Source of the DNA: Lysinibacillus piscis | GTDB lineage: Bacteria > Bacillota > Bacilli > Bacillales_A > Planococcaceae | Assembly (NCBI RefSeq): GCF_026012395.1 | Contig: NZ_BRZA01000001.1 | Span: forward strand, 1,178,001 to 1,242,000 | DNA length: 64,000 nt | Direction: 5' to 3' | Shown here: positions 36,626 to 46,185 of the stretch, one piece after another | Layout of the letters: every line of letters starts with the position of its first letter | Numbering within the stretch: the first letter of the stretch is position 1 | The notes under the pieces: generated by a model | What the model was told of the DNA's origin: nothing | Databases searched by the model: none | What the model saw: only the letters and a program-made list of their open reading frames with translations | Made by a program: the position numbers and the translations under genes

Positions 36626-36666
36626 AAGGGGATTACGTTATTTACAGTAAACGTAATCCCCTATTT
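36626..36666. terminator. bidirectional terminator between EAL and ThrE genes
   Basis: Perfect stem AGGGGATTACGTT / AACGTAATCCCCT with T-run on plus and A-run on the other side. Confidence 0.9.
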
Positions 36667-37128
36667 TTAAGAACGGCTATACTTTTTTTCCTTATTGGTA
36701 AGAATCGCTTTGAAAATGAGACGTATAAACACCTCCGCAAACACAAGTCCTACAACGATAGCACCTGTAATTAGAAATGCTTTCAAACCATACTGTAAGC
36801 CTTGTAAATAATCATCCTCTACCACATTTCTCATCGCATTATAGGCCATTCCCCCTGGTACTAACGGAATAATACCAGATACAATAAAAATCACCATTGG
36901 CATTTTAAATCGACGCGCATAGAGGTGAGCGACAATGGCAATAACAAAAGCACCAAAAAAGGAAGCATTCACAACATCCATGCCTCGTTCTGCTAAGATA
37001 AAGTAAATTCCCCAGCCAACAACACCAACAAATCCACAGTGAAACAACACTTTTCTTGGTGCGTTAAAAATAACGGCAATCCCTGCTGTCGCAAAAAAGC
37101 TCACCATTAATTGTATAATGACATTCAT
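36667..37128 (-). CDS. threonine/serine exporter subunit, ThrE C-terminal-type (YjjB-like)
   Basis: A 153-residue integral membrane protein with five hydrophobic segments. VIFNAPRKVLFHCGFVGVVGWGIYF and IIPLVPGGMAYNAMRNVVEDD are characteristic of the ThrE/YjjB domain (DUF3815). It is 12 bp downstream of the YjjP-like partner, with which it forms a split threonine/serine exporter; in Corynebacterium both halves are one protein. The transported compound is inferred from the family. The RBS is weak (GGGGGCC). Confidence 0.9.
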   Translation of the reverse strand: MNVIIQLMVSFFATAGIAVIFNAPRKVLFHCGFVGVVGWGIYFILAERGMDVVNASFFGAFVIAIVAHLYARRFKMPMVIFIVSGIIPLVPGGMAYNAMRNVVEDDYLQGLQYGLKAFLITGAIVVGLVFAEVFIRLIFKAILTNKEKKYSRS

Positions 37129-37140
37129 ACAGATGGCCCC

Positions 37141-37893
37141 CTAAAATGATAAAATAACAGCAATCGCTGCACCAATGGCAAAGGCTGTGAGAAATGCCTC
37201 CATCCCTTTAGCAATACCAGCCATAAAGTGTCCAGCCATTAAATCCCTTACCGCATTGGTAATTAAAATTCCTGGTACTAATGGCATGACAGAGCCGATA
37301 ATAATTTTATCTAATTCCTTACCAAGACCAAGCTTTACAGCAATAAAGGCAACAATAGCTACCGCAAGAGACGCTGTAAATTCTGAGAAAAACTTTACTT
37401 TTGTTAACTGACTAATAAGAAGGAGTACATAGAAGCCAACACCACCTGCTAGAAAGGCAATTGGAAAATCAGACCATGTACCTTGGAACATAATAAGGAA
37501 GCAAGCACTGGCTAAAGCGGCTGCAATGACCTGCATATATGTTGGTAAAAAATAATTTGTTTTTTGTATCGACTTTAGCTCGTCATATGCGTCCTCTAAT
37601 GTTATGATGTGAGATGTGAGTTTACGAGATACTGAATTTACCAAAGCAATTTTTTGCAAGTCTGTAACTCGACTAGAAATTGACGTAATTCTTGTTGGCT
37701 GTGTTTTACCAAGCGAAAAAATGATTCCAGTGGGTGTAGCGTAACATTGTGCATCGGGCATATTTTGAGAACGTGCCATACGGAGCATTGTGTCCTCCAC
37801 CCGATACGTTTCTGCTCCACTTTCAATCATCATGCGTCCTGCAAGTAATAAACAATCCATCGTCATTTCGTTATCCATTTCTTGTAAGGTCAT
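37141..37893 (-). CDS. threonine/serine exporter subunit, ThrE N-terminal-type (YjjP-like)
   Basis: A 250-residue membrane protein. It has the typical cytosolic start LLLAGRMMIESGAETYRVEDTMLRMA and five transmembrane helices, ending VILSF. The motif IIIGSVMPLVPGILITNAVRD is the DUF1212/YjjP signature. Together with the small downstream subunit it is a split ThrE family exporter of threonine, serine or related metabolites. Start at the ATG at 37893; GGAGG lies about 12 nt upstream, which is a slightly long spacing. Confidence 0.9.
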   Translation of the reverse strand: MTLQEMDNEMTMDCLLLAGRMMIESGAETYRVEDTMLRMARSQNMPDAQCYATPTGIIFSLGKTQPTRITSISSRVTDLQKIALVNSVSRKLTSHIITLEDAYDELKSIQKTNYFLPTYMQVIAAALASACFLIMFQGTWSDFPIAFLAGGVGFYVLLLISQLTKVKFFSEFTASLAVAIVAFIAVKLGLGKELDKIIIGSVMPLVPGILITNAVRDLMAGHFMAGIAKGMEAFLTAFAIGAAIAVILSF

Positions 37894-38093
37894 AACAACT
37901 CATTGCCTCCTTCGTAATGAATATAAGGTTCTTTGCCAATAGTATCGAACTGCTCCGAAAAACTCAACTGAAAATTTCAGCAATGTCAACTAGTGTAAAT
38001 TACCATTAAATCTTTGCAAAATTGTATAACTTTTTCGATGATGAACACGTCTAAACATACATATAGAAAAAAGAGAGGAGCGTACTCATCGCC

Positions 38094-39500
38094 ATGTCAG
38101 AACGCAACAAAAGACGGGGCCCATTAATTGATCTACTGTTAATTGCCCTTATTATCGCATTAACATCGATCATTCTTGTCATTCTTTTATCGAAAGATGG
38201 TTTAAAGTTTCAAAAAATCAGTGCCTCCAAAGAGACGCCCGTAACATCCATCGATAGTAATTTATCCACAGAAAGCTCAGCCTTTCCAGGTATTCGAATT
38301 GTAACAGATATGTCTAATGATACACATACACCATTTGCAATTCACTACCCTCAAACAGATAATGAAGCTTTTAATCAGGCTGTTTTACAGTACATAACGA
38401 AGTCTAAAGAAAACTATCTGTTAGCCATGAACAAAAATAAAAATAAAGACGCTATGGGTGAACTCAATATTAGCTTGGAAACCTTCCCATATCGAGAGCA
38501 CTACTACTCATTTGTCCTTACGAAAATACTTTACCTTGGTGGAGCAAATCAAGAAGTAACAATGAAGACGTTTTTCATTGATAATGAAACACATAAGCAA
38601 CTGACAATTAAAACATTGCTCCAAAATGATGAGAATAATTTAGCTACACTTGCAGCACATGTACGGAAAGATTTACAGCAAAACCCACAATTAAAAGATG
38701 ATTTATTCGCTGATGAAGTCATTAAAGCAACAGAGCCAAAATGGGCAAATTTCGAGCGCTTTGCCATTGTAGAAGATTCCCTACAGTTTTATTTTGATGA
38801 CTATGAAATCGCTAGTGGCGCTGTGGGTACACCGATTGTTAAATTACCACTAACATTAATCAATCCATTGTTAGCCTCAGAATTTCAAATTGCTATGGAA
38901 ACAATGAAGCCTGTCACACCACCGTCAACAGATAATACTTCGGTAAAGCGTATTGCACTAACATTTGACGATGGGCCACATCCAAAAGTAACAGAGCAAA
39001 TTTTAAATACATTGGATAAATATCATGCCAAAGCAACCTTCTTTATGTTAGGTAGCCGTGTGCAATACTATCCAAACATTGCAAAAGATGTACTGGCTCG
39101 TGGACATGAGATTGGCAACCATACATGGACACATCCTGTCTTAACAAAAATGACAGCAGAGCAAGTAACAAGAGAGTACACATCCACTGCAAAAGAAATC
39201 GAAAAAGCAAACGGTCATGCAGCTACTCTGTTTAGACCTCCATATGGTGCAACGAACGATACAGTAAATGCTCAAATCCCAGTCCCTGTCGTCTTATGGA
39301 CAATTGATACAATGGACTGGAAGCATCGCAATGCCCAGCAGCTATTGCCATATGTGAAGAAAAATTTACACAACAATGCCATTGTTCTTATGCACGATAT
39401 TCACCAATCGACAGCAGATGGTTTGGATGAAGTGCTCGCTTATTTACAAAGTGAAGGCTATGAATGTGTCACAGTATCTGAAATTTTACAATATCGTTAA
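38094..39500 (+). CDS. pdaC: membrane-anchored polysaccharide deacetylase (PdaC-like)
   Basis: A 468-residue cell-surface enzyme. Residues about 12-32 are an uncleaved signal-anchor (LLIALIIALTSIILVILL). Residues about 65-270 match the DUF4163/DUF3298 modules seen in B. subtilis PdaC, and about 280-465 form a NodB domain. Deacetylase motifs are ALTFDDGPHP (metal-binding Asp), GHEIGNHTWTHP (His pair) and LFRPPYGATND. PdaC removes acetyl groups from N-acetylmuramic acid of peptidoglycan, giving lysozyme tolerance; the same length (467 aa in B. subtilis) and domain order support the symbol. The ATG lies unusually far (13 nt) from GGAG. Monocistronic with strong terminator. Confidence 0.85.
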   Translation: MSERNKRRGPLIDLLLIALIIALTSIILVILLSKDGLKFQKISASKETPVTSIDSNLSTESSAFPGIRIVTDMSNDTHTPFAIHYPQTDNEAFNQAVLQYITKSKENYLLAMNKNKNKDAMGELNISLETFPYREHYYSFVLTKILYLGGANQEVTMKTFFIDNETHKQLTIKTLLQNDENNLATLAAHVRKDLQQNPQLKDDLFADEVIKATEPKWANFERFAIVEDSLQFYFDDYEIASGAVGTPIVKLPLTLINPLLASEFQIAMETMKPVTPPSTDNTSVKRIALTFDDGPHPKVTEQILNTLDKYHAKATFFMLGSRVQYYPNIAKDVLARGHEIGNHTWTHPVLTKMTAEQVTREYTSTAKEIEKANGHAATLFRPPYGATNDTVNAQIPVPVVLWTIDTMDWKHRNAQQLLPYVKKNLHNNAIVLMHDIHQSTADGLDEVLAYLQSEGYECVTVSEILQYR

Positions 39501-39501
39501 T

Positions 39502-39541
39502 CAAACAAGCACATCTCGAGAGTGAGATGTGCTTGTTTTTT
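39502..39541. terminator. bidirectional terminator between pdaC and SLH gene cluster
   Basis: Perfect stem AACAAGCACATCTC / GAGATGTGCTTGTT with a TTTTTT tail on plus and the A-run on the other side. Confidence 0.93.
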
Positions 39542-42047
39542 AATTGAATGTACGATACAGTATTGCTACAAATTGCGCACGTGTCAGAGGGTCATTCGGT
39601 TTAAAGTATCCATTTGAACCTAAAGCGATGCCTTCTCGTTCTAAAGCGCTAATATAACTATACCCCCAATGATTTGTATCTACATCTTTAAAGGAGCTTG
39701 TACCACCTAGAGGAATATGCAAGGCTTCTACTAAAATTTTCGCCATTTGTGCACGTGTCAACATAGCATCTGGATGGAATGCTCCGTTTGAACCATCAAT
39801 AACACCTGCCTGCTGTAGCTTCATAATTGACTCATAATATGGATGATTTACTGGTACATCTGTAAATGATACGACCTCACGAATCGGCTCTAGGTCAAAG
39901 GCACGCTCCATCATGACCACTACATGTTGGCGTTTGATGAATTCATTTGGTCGGAATGTACCGTCTAGATAGCCTCTGACAATGCTCTGCGTTGCGATTT
40001 CTTCAATCATTTCTCGTGCCCAATGATCTGAAATATCACTAAAAGTTATGAAAGGCGTTGGTGGTTCTACAGGTTCTGGTATAGGCACTGGTACTAGTTT
40101 GCTATTCTCTAGCCATTTAGCATAGAGCTTCGTTGTTGTCGTCACACGATCTTTTTCCAAATCCCATTTTACAATGAAATTCGGGTCTTTATACCATCCC
40201 TCAAATGTATGGCCCTCTTTCATTGGAATCGGTGGGTCTTTAATAAGCTCATTTTCTGTAATCATTCGATTGTTTATCATCGTACCGCCATTTGTTTCAA
40301 ACCATACTGTAAATAATTGGGGGAAATCATCTTCAATTATGGGTGTACTATTGTATAACCATTTGGCATATAAAGTGACATTTTCCCTGACAACATCTGT
40401 AGCAAAATTCCACTTGGTTACAAATGTTGGTTCCTTATACCATCCTGTAAATACATATCCTGTTTTTGTTGGGCTTATTGGCTCAATCCCAGCTGTATCA
40501 TGTGTTACTAATTGATTTGGAATACTGCTTCCACCATTCGTATTAAAGAAAATTTCATGCTTCGTAACTTCCCATTTCGCATATAGAGTGGTATTTTTCG
40601 TTATCGTATCTATCGCAAAGTCCCAAGGTGTAGTAAGTGTATCATCTTTATACCAACCTACCAATGTAAACCCTACTTTTGTTGGAGCTGGTGGTGCATC
40701 TGTTATCATCCCATCCTGAACCAATTCATAGGGAATCTCACTGCCTCCATTTGTCTTAAAATCAAGTATATACGATGCCCATTTTGCATGTACTGTCATT
40801 GCACTTACTACCATAGGAGGATTCGTATCATCCCATACAAAGGGCATGCCATCTTTTTGATACCATGCTAAGAAGGTATTATCCTGCATAGCTTGCTGTC
40901 CAAATGCATTAGGATATATAGTAGCTGTACCTTCAAATTGCACCTCACTCAACCAATTTTCAGCAAATGCTGATATGCCAATTTGGATACTATCAGGAAG
41001 TTTCACATGTGTTAGTCGATTATTTTTAAATACTCTTGAATCAATTTGAGTAACAGTCGATGGAATTTCTACATGTATTAATTGGTTATTAGCAAAAGCA
41101 TCATCTTTAATGTGTGTAATGCCTAATGGTAGTTCTACCTTCCTTAATTGATTATCCCTAAGTATTCCTATTTCAATAACCGTCATGTTGGGTGGTAGTT
41201 CGACACTTGTTAATTGATTATAAGCAAATGCCTGTCTACCTATTGAGATAATACTGGATGGCAGGTTAACACTTGTTAATTGATTTTGAGCAAATGCGTT
41301 TGCTCCAATGGAAGTAACACTTGATGGAATTTCTATTGCTGCAAGTTTATTTTTAGCAAATGCACCATCCCCGATAGAAGTAATATTCGATGAGATATCT
41401 ATCATCGTTAGCTCATTCTCCGTAAATACTTCCTCTTCAATAGTGGTCACACTTGGTGGAATTTCTACACTTGTTAACTTATTTTTAGCAAATGCACCAG
41501 CATGAATAGTGGTCACACTCGATGGAATTTCTATATTCATTAGCTGATTTTCCTTAAATAGCCCCTGCCAAATAGTTGTCATATTGGATGGTAGTTTGAC
41601 ACTTGTTAATTGATTAATAGCAAATGCTTGTCCTTCAATCAATGTGACACTATCAGGTATTTCCACACTTATCAGTTTGTTACGCATGAATGCAAACCCT
41701 CCGATAAACGTAACACTTGATGGAATTTCGATATTCGTCAATTCATTTCCGTAAAATGCGCCTTGCCCAATAGTTAGGACATTATCTGGTATTTTTACAC
41801 TTGTTAATGCTTGATTCTCAAATGCTCTCTCCCCTATTGCTGTAACTGGTTTACCTCCAATTGTTGAAGGTATTTCTACATCCTTGATGGTCATATTTGT
41901 ATAGCCAGTTATCGTAACCTCTACACCATTGTCTGTAAATGTGAAATCCGCTTCAGTATTGCCTGCTGCATAGACCAATTTCACCTCTCTATATGTAATA
42001 AGTATTAACAGAATAGCTAAAAGATAGTTTATTTTTTTTAACATCAT
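39540..42047 (-). CDS. SLH-anchored BspA-type leucine-rich-repeat surface protein
   Basis: An 835-residue exported protein. Signal peptide residues about 1-27. A lead segment (NTEADFTFTDNGVEVTITGY, found also in the 50.6-kb paralogue) is followed by about fourteen BspA-type LRR units of 22 residues (pattern IGxxAFxxNxLTSVxIPSSVT; residues about 70-380). Then come one degenerate and three InlB B-type repeats (GWYKDPTF...TTLYAKW; residues about 385-650), a Pro/Glu linker and three SLH modules (ITFSDISDHWA to the end) for attachment to cell-wall polysaccharide. BspA-type LRRs bind host or matrix proteins in other bacteria; the ligand here is unknown. The start may be either of two adjacent ATGs after GGAG. 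No copy of the CATTAAG promoter element precedes it; the terminator of the preceding gene lies only 40 bp upstream. Confidence 0.93.
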   Translation of the reverse strand: MMLKKINYLLAILLILITYREVKLVYAAGNTEADFTFTDNGVEVTITGYTNMTIKDVEIPSTIGGKPVTAIGERAFENQALTSVKIPDNVLTIGQGAFYGNELTNIEIPSSVTFIGGFAFMRNKLISVEIPDSVTLIEGQAFAINQLTSVKLPSNMTTIWQGLFKENQLMNIEIPSSVTTIHAGAFAKNKLTSVEIPPSVTTIEEEVFTENELTMIDISSNITSIGDGAFAKNKLAAIEIPSSVTSIGANAFAQNQLTSVNLPSSIISIGRQAFAYNQLTSVELPPNMTVIEIGILRDNQLRKVELPLGITHIKDDAFANNQLIHVEIPSTVTQIDSRVFKNNRLTHVKLPDSIQIGISAFAENWLSEVQFEGTATIYPNAFGQQAMQDNTFLAWYQKDGMPFVWDDTNPPMVVSAMTVHAKWASYILDFKTNGGSEIPYELVQDGMITDAPPAPTKVGFTLVGWYKDDTLTTPWDFAIDTITKNTTLYAKWEVTKHEIFFNTNGGSSIPNQLVTHDTAGIEPISPTKTGYVFTGWYKEPTFVTKWNFATDVVRENVTLYAKWLYNSTPIIEDDFPQLFTVWFETNGGTMINNRMITENELIKDPPIPMKEGHTFEGWYKDPNFIVKWDLEKDRVTTTTKLYAKWLENSKLVPVPIPEPVEPPTPFITFSDISDHWAREMIEEIATQSIVRGYLDGTFRPNEFIKRQHVVVMMERAFDLEPIREVVSFTDVPVNHPYYESIMKLQQAGVIDGSNGAFHPDAMLTRAQMAKILVEALHIPLGGTSSFKDVDTNHWGYSYISALEREGIALGSNGYFKPNDPLTRAQFVAILYRTFN

Positions 42048-42085
42048 TCTACTCCTTTCTATTTAATTGCCACAAATACTATAGC

Positions 42086-42120
42086 AAAAACAGGCGCTAT
42101 AATTATGGTCACCTGTTTTT
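42086..42120 (-). terminator. terminator of the NHL/cadherin-like SLH gene
   Basis: Stem AAAAACAGG / CCTGTTTTT (42086-42094 with 42112-42120), giving a T-run on both strands. Confidence 0.75.
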
Positions 42121-42137
42121 GCCTTCTACTTATCTTG

Positions 42138-45100
42138 TTAATTATTCGTGCGTATATTTATCGCTGCTTCAATTTCTTTGAATGCCCAATGTGTCGCTTT
42201 CACATCTGTGAAACTTGGCGTTACTATACCGCTCAATGGCTCACGCTCAAACATACGGTTCATCATGACCACAGCTTGTGCTCGTGTTAAATGGGCATCT
42301 GGCGCAAAACTACCATCTTGACGACCATTGATAATGCCCGCTGCACGGTTTGCTTCAATAATCCACTGCGCCCAGTGACCGTTTGTATCATTGAACGTAA
42401 TTGTCACATTTTCTTCGATGTGTAGCTGTTTGAAGTTCGCTACTACAGTCGCCATTTGAGCACGAGTAATATTTTCTTCTGCACGGAAGTTGCCATTCGC
42501 ATCGCCATTCATAATACCCTGCTCTTTCACAAAGGCAATCGCTCCCACTGCATGATGTGTGCTAGCGATATCTTTAAATGGTGCTACGCTTACGGACGTA
42601 CCATCTTGATAGCCTAAAATACGAGCAATCATTGTTGCTACTTGGGCACGTGTGACGTTTCTTTCAGGGCCAAATGTGCCATCAGAGTAGCCTTTAATAT
42701 AAGCTGTATGTGTGTCCGTTGTTTCCTCTGCTGTTTGAATAATTGTAAAGGTACTGAATTTATTGACAGTGAAACGCAAGCCCACCTGTCCATTTGTCAT
42801 TGTCGTCACTTTTGGTGTAACTACTTTCTTTTCACCATCCGAATGCTCAATAAATATAGACAAACTTGCTAAAAAGGCTTCACGCTCTACTGAATTGGTT
42901 GGAAGTGTTACGTCTTTTAATGGCAAGGTTACAACAACAGGACGCTTCGGCAGGTTCGTTTCAATCGTCACTGGATTGGTCACCACATGTATGTTATTGT
43001 TTGCCAATACTTTGCGCACTGTACGTTCATTGTCTTTTTGCTCTAGATTTAAACCGAAATAGAAATCACTATCCACACCCTCCATTGAGCTATTTTCAAT
43101 CACAAGTTGTGCATCATTTGTAGCAATTTCTAAACCAACGCCTTTGTCATGTAAAATTTTTGTAGATTCCTTTGGCACGGCTACCATCATATGATTCGCT
43201 GCATTTTGTTCATTTTGAATAGCAATGCGTACCATCGCATTGTTAATTGACTGTACTTTACTAATAGCTGCTACGATTTGTGCTGGTGTGATATTCACAA
43301 AACTTGTGATACTTCCGCTAGCTTGGTCTATTTCAATTTTTACTGTACCAAGTGATTTATCTACAGGAGGTGTTGGTATTACTTCTGTTGGTGTTGACGG
43401 TAATGTGCCGCCTCCACTTGGTGGTTTTGGTATCTCCACTTGACGAGCTCTTACCACATTTATCGTGTACGTTCTAGTTGTCTGACCTTGTGCTGTCACG
43501 TTAAGCCGAATTTCATTATTTCCTACACTCAATGCCAGTGCTGGTGATGGTGCACCACTCTGCACAGGAAATGGCCCGCTTATTAATGTTCCACCACTGT
43601 TATAAACACCCACTGTAACAGTGGCATTCATAGCGTCTGACAATGTTGGTGTTACCGTGATACTACTTACGGAATGCTCCACATTTGCGACATAGGTTCC
43701 TGCGAATGCGGGTATCAAAGTTCCACTTGATAGTGTTAAATTGTTCAAATCCGTATTACTACTTGTCCCTCGCTTCACTGTCACTGTGTAGGTCTTTGTT
43801 GTGCCATCATGTGCTGTGACTAGCACCATGATTGTATTATTCCCTATACTAAGTGGCAAGGATGGAGACATTGTACCGCTTGCTACAGGAAACGGTCCAC
43901 TCACTAACACACCACTGTTAGAATATAGACTAACCGTAGCTGTGGCATTCACTGTATCAGATAAAGTTGGCATAACTGTGATACTGCTTACTTGATAATC
44001 TACACTTGTCTTGAACGTGCCTGGCACAAATGATGGCAATAGTTCACCACTCGACAGCGTCAAATCACTCAAGTCTGCATTCTTACTCTTCGCTCGATTT
44101 ACCACAACCGTATATATCTTTGTTGCTAGTCCATCCTCGGCTGTAACTTGTATCGCAATTGTATTATCCCCCACCATAAGTGGTATCAAGGCCGTACCGT
44201 TAGTGATTGGCCCACCATTCACAGTCACCGTTGCACTAGCATCTGCTGCTGTTGGTGTGATAATAATATTCTTTATATCATGATCCACATTAGATGTATA
44301 ACTGGTTGTTCCTGCTCCAAATGCTGGGCTTAGTGTACCATCTGATAGCAGTAAACCACTCAAATCTGTATTTTCGCCTATTGTCCTTGTTACATCAATT
44401 GTATAGGTTTTTGTTGTCGTACCATTTTGTGCAGTCACAATCACTGTAATTGGATTACTACCTATGTTTAGTGGAATTGTTTGGGATACCGTGCCATTCG
44501 TTACTGCTTGCCCATTCACCTTCACCGTAGCTAATGGGTCCAGTGCTGTTGGTGTTACAGTTATGGCACTTTGACTGACATTTGCTGAATAGCTTGTTGT
44601 ATTGAAATTAAATGCTGGGCTTAGTGTACCCGTAGATAGCGCTAACTGACCTAGGCTGGCATCACTGCTTGCTAATCGCTTGACAACAATTGTATAGGTC
44701 TTTGTTGTGACACCATCCTCAGCCAAAGCCACTAGTGTAATGGGATTATCCCCTACATTTAAGTTAATATCTCCTGATTGAGTGCCACTTGCAACATCTT
44801 CACCATTTACTTTCACCGTTATAAAATTGTCAGCCGTTGTTGGTGTTATGCGAATCGTACTTATACCATTCACCACACTCGCTGTATAATTGGTTGTATT
44901 AGCAGCAAATGCTGGGCTTAGTGTACCACTCGACAAAGTGATATTGTTTAAGCTCACATCACTGGATGGGATATAGGATGTTTGTTTACGTATCGCATAA
45001 TTGAATTTATCAGCGATATACAAATTAGCATCGTTATCTAGTGCTAAGCCAACTGGACCATTTAATTGTGCAAGAGTTCCTGAACCTCCATCTCCTGAAT

Positions 45101-46064
45101 AACCATAATTGCCTGTTCCAGCTATTGTGCTGATTCTACCACTCGGCATCACTTTCCGAATTCGATAGTTATCTGTATCTGCAATATATAGATTCCCGCT
45201 ACTGTCTACCGTTATACCTTCTGGTTCATTCAATTGTGCGTCAATAGCTAGTCCACCATCGCCTGAATAGCCCCGACTTCCTGAGCCAGCCACTGTGCTG
45301 ATGATTCCATTTGTGTCAACTTTCCGAATTCGATTGTTGTTTGTATCAGCAATATATAGATTTCCGATATTGTCCATTGCGATTGTTTGTGGGTAGTTTA
45401 ACTCTGCGTCAACGGCTGGACCTCCATCTCCTGAAAATGTTCCATAACCTGCACCCGCTATTGTGGTGATAATACCATTCGTAACTTTGCGAATTCTGTG
45501 ATTTCCTGTATCAGCGATGTACAGACTGCCAGTATTATCTATCATGATTCCACTTGGGCTTTTTATTTTAGCTGTATCAGCAGAACTGTTATCTCCTCCA
45601 AAGTCACTTTCTCCCGTACCCACGACTGTAGAAATAATGCCATCCGTGCCTACTTTTCTTATCCTGTTGTTATATTTGTCTGTGATATATATATTACCAT
45701 CAGCATCCACCGCCACTCCAGATGGGCTCCTCAATTCTGCGTTAAGCGCTGAGTTTCCATCCCCTGAATAGCCATAAGTTCCATTACCAGCTATTGTGCT
45801 GATTTCTTTGGTTATAGCATCGACTTTTCGTATCTTATTGTTTGTTGTATCAGCAATGTATAAATTGCCATTGTTATCAACTGCCACTGCCGATGGATTA
45901 GCTAATTCAGCGTCCACTGCTAGTCCTCCATCACCCAACTCACCATATCGTCCACCAGCCACGGTAGAGATTTCTCCACCCGTTCCTGCATAGGCAAATG
46001 GTGGCTGTACAATCAAACTTAAAATAAGTATGCAAACTGTAACTAATGACATACTCCGCTTCAT
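42138..46064 (-). CDS. SLH-anchored NHL-propeller and cadherin-like repeat surface protein
   Basis: A 1308-residue exported protein and the largest of the cluster. Signal peptide to about residue 26 (PPFAYAG). Residues about 28-365 contain six NHL-type repeats (GNLYIADTxNNRIRKV), predicted to form a six-bladed propeller. Residues about 370-870 hold five cadherin-like beta-sandwich repeats (TLSSGTLSPAF...TKTYTIVVKR, PF12733 type). After a Pro-rich linker comes an unassigned domain (about 890-1110). Three SLH repeats finish the protein (AYIKGYSDGTFGPERNVTRAQ, then two more), the last one short. It has its own CATTAAG promoter element 29 bp upstream and differs from the other cluster members in its SLH sequence. 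Confidence 0.93.
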   Translation of the reverse strand: MKRSMSLVTVCILILSLIVQPPFAYAGTGGEISTVAGGRYGELGDGGLAVDAELANPSAVAVDNNGNLYIADTTNNKIRKVDAITKEISTIAGNGTYGYSGDGNSALNAELRSPSGVAVDADGNIYITDKYNNRIRKVGTDGIISTVVGTGESDFGGDNSSADTAKIKSPSGIMIDNTGSLYIADTGNHRIRKVTNGIITTIAGAGYGTFSGDGGPAVDAELNYPQTIAMDNIGNLYIADTNNNRIRKVDTNGIISTVAGSGSRGYSGDGGLAIDAQLNEPEGITVDSSGNLYIADTDNYRIRKVMPSGRISTIAGTGNYGYSGDGGSGTLAQLNGPVGLALDNDANLYIADKFNYAIRKQTSYIPSSDVSLNNITLSSGTLSPAFAANTTNYTASVVNGISTIRITPTTADNFITVKVNGEDVASGTQSGDINLNVGDNPITLVALAEDGVTTKTYTIVVKRLASSDASLGQLALSTGTLSPAFNFNTTSYSANVSQSAITVTPTALDPLATVKVNGQAVTNGTVSQTIPLNIGSNPITVIVTAQNGTTTKTYTIDVTRTIGENTDLSGLLLSDGTLSPAFGAGTTSYTSNVDHDIKNIIITPTAADASATVTVNGGPITNGTALIPLMVGDNTIAIQVTAEDGLATKIYTVVVNRAKSKNADLSDLTLSSGELLPSFVPGTFKTSVDYQVSSITVMPTLSDTVNATATVSLYSNSGVLVSGPFPVASGTMSPSLPLSIGNNTIMVLVTAHDGTTKTYTVTVKRGTSSNTDLNNLTLSSGTLIPAFAGTYVANVEHSVSSITVTPTLSDAMNATVTVGVYNSGGTLISGPFPVQSGAPSPALALSVGNNEIRLNVTAQGQTTRTYTINVVRARQVEIPKPPSGGGTLPSTPTEVIPTPPVDKSLGTVKIEIDQASGSITSFVNITPAQIVAAISKVQSINNAMVRIAIQNEQNAANHMMVAVPKESTKILHDKGVGLEIATNDAQLVIENSSMEGVDSDFYFGLNLEQKDNERTVRKVLANNNIHVVTNPVTIETNLPKRPVVVTLPLKDVTLPTNSVEREAFLASLSIFIEHSDGEKKVVTPKVTTMTNGQVGLRFTVNKFSTFTIIQTAEETTDTHTAYIKGYSDGTFGPERNVTRAQVATMIARILGYQDGTSVSVAPFKDIASTHHAVGAIAFVKEQGIMNGDANGNFRAEENITRAQMATVVANFKQLHIEENVTITFNDTNGHWAQWIIEANRAAGIINGRQDGSFAPDAHLTRAQAVVMMNRMFEREPLSGIVTPSFTDVKATHWAFKEIEAAINIRTNN

Positions 46065-46092
46065 TTCACATTCCTCACTTTCTAAATCCTGA

Positions 46093-46145
46093 TACTATTA
46101 ATTTATCAAATTCGCAAGAGACTTTTCTTAATGAAATCTTAATGA
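46093..46145 (-). promoter_or_regulatory. conserved direct-repeat promoter element, copy 1
   Basis: On the minus strand CATTAAGATTTCATTAAGA (46126-46144) is an 11-bp-spaced direct repeat, followed 17 bp later by TGATAA within TTTGATAAATTAATA (46096-46110). This is the arrangement of OmpR-type activator sites overlapping -35 of a promoter. It sits 29 bp upstream of the NHL/cadherin gene. Essentially the same sequence recurs at three more cluster genes. Confidence 0.75.
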
Positions 46146-46185
46146 ATTTTCAGTAAACTATTATGTAGTTAGGAGGTGAAATAGA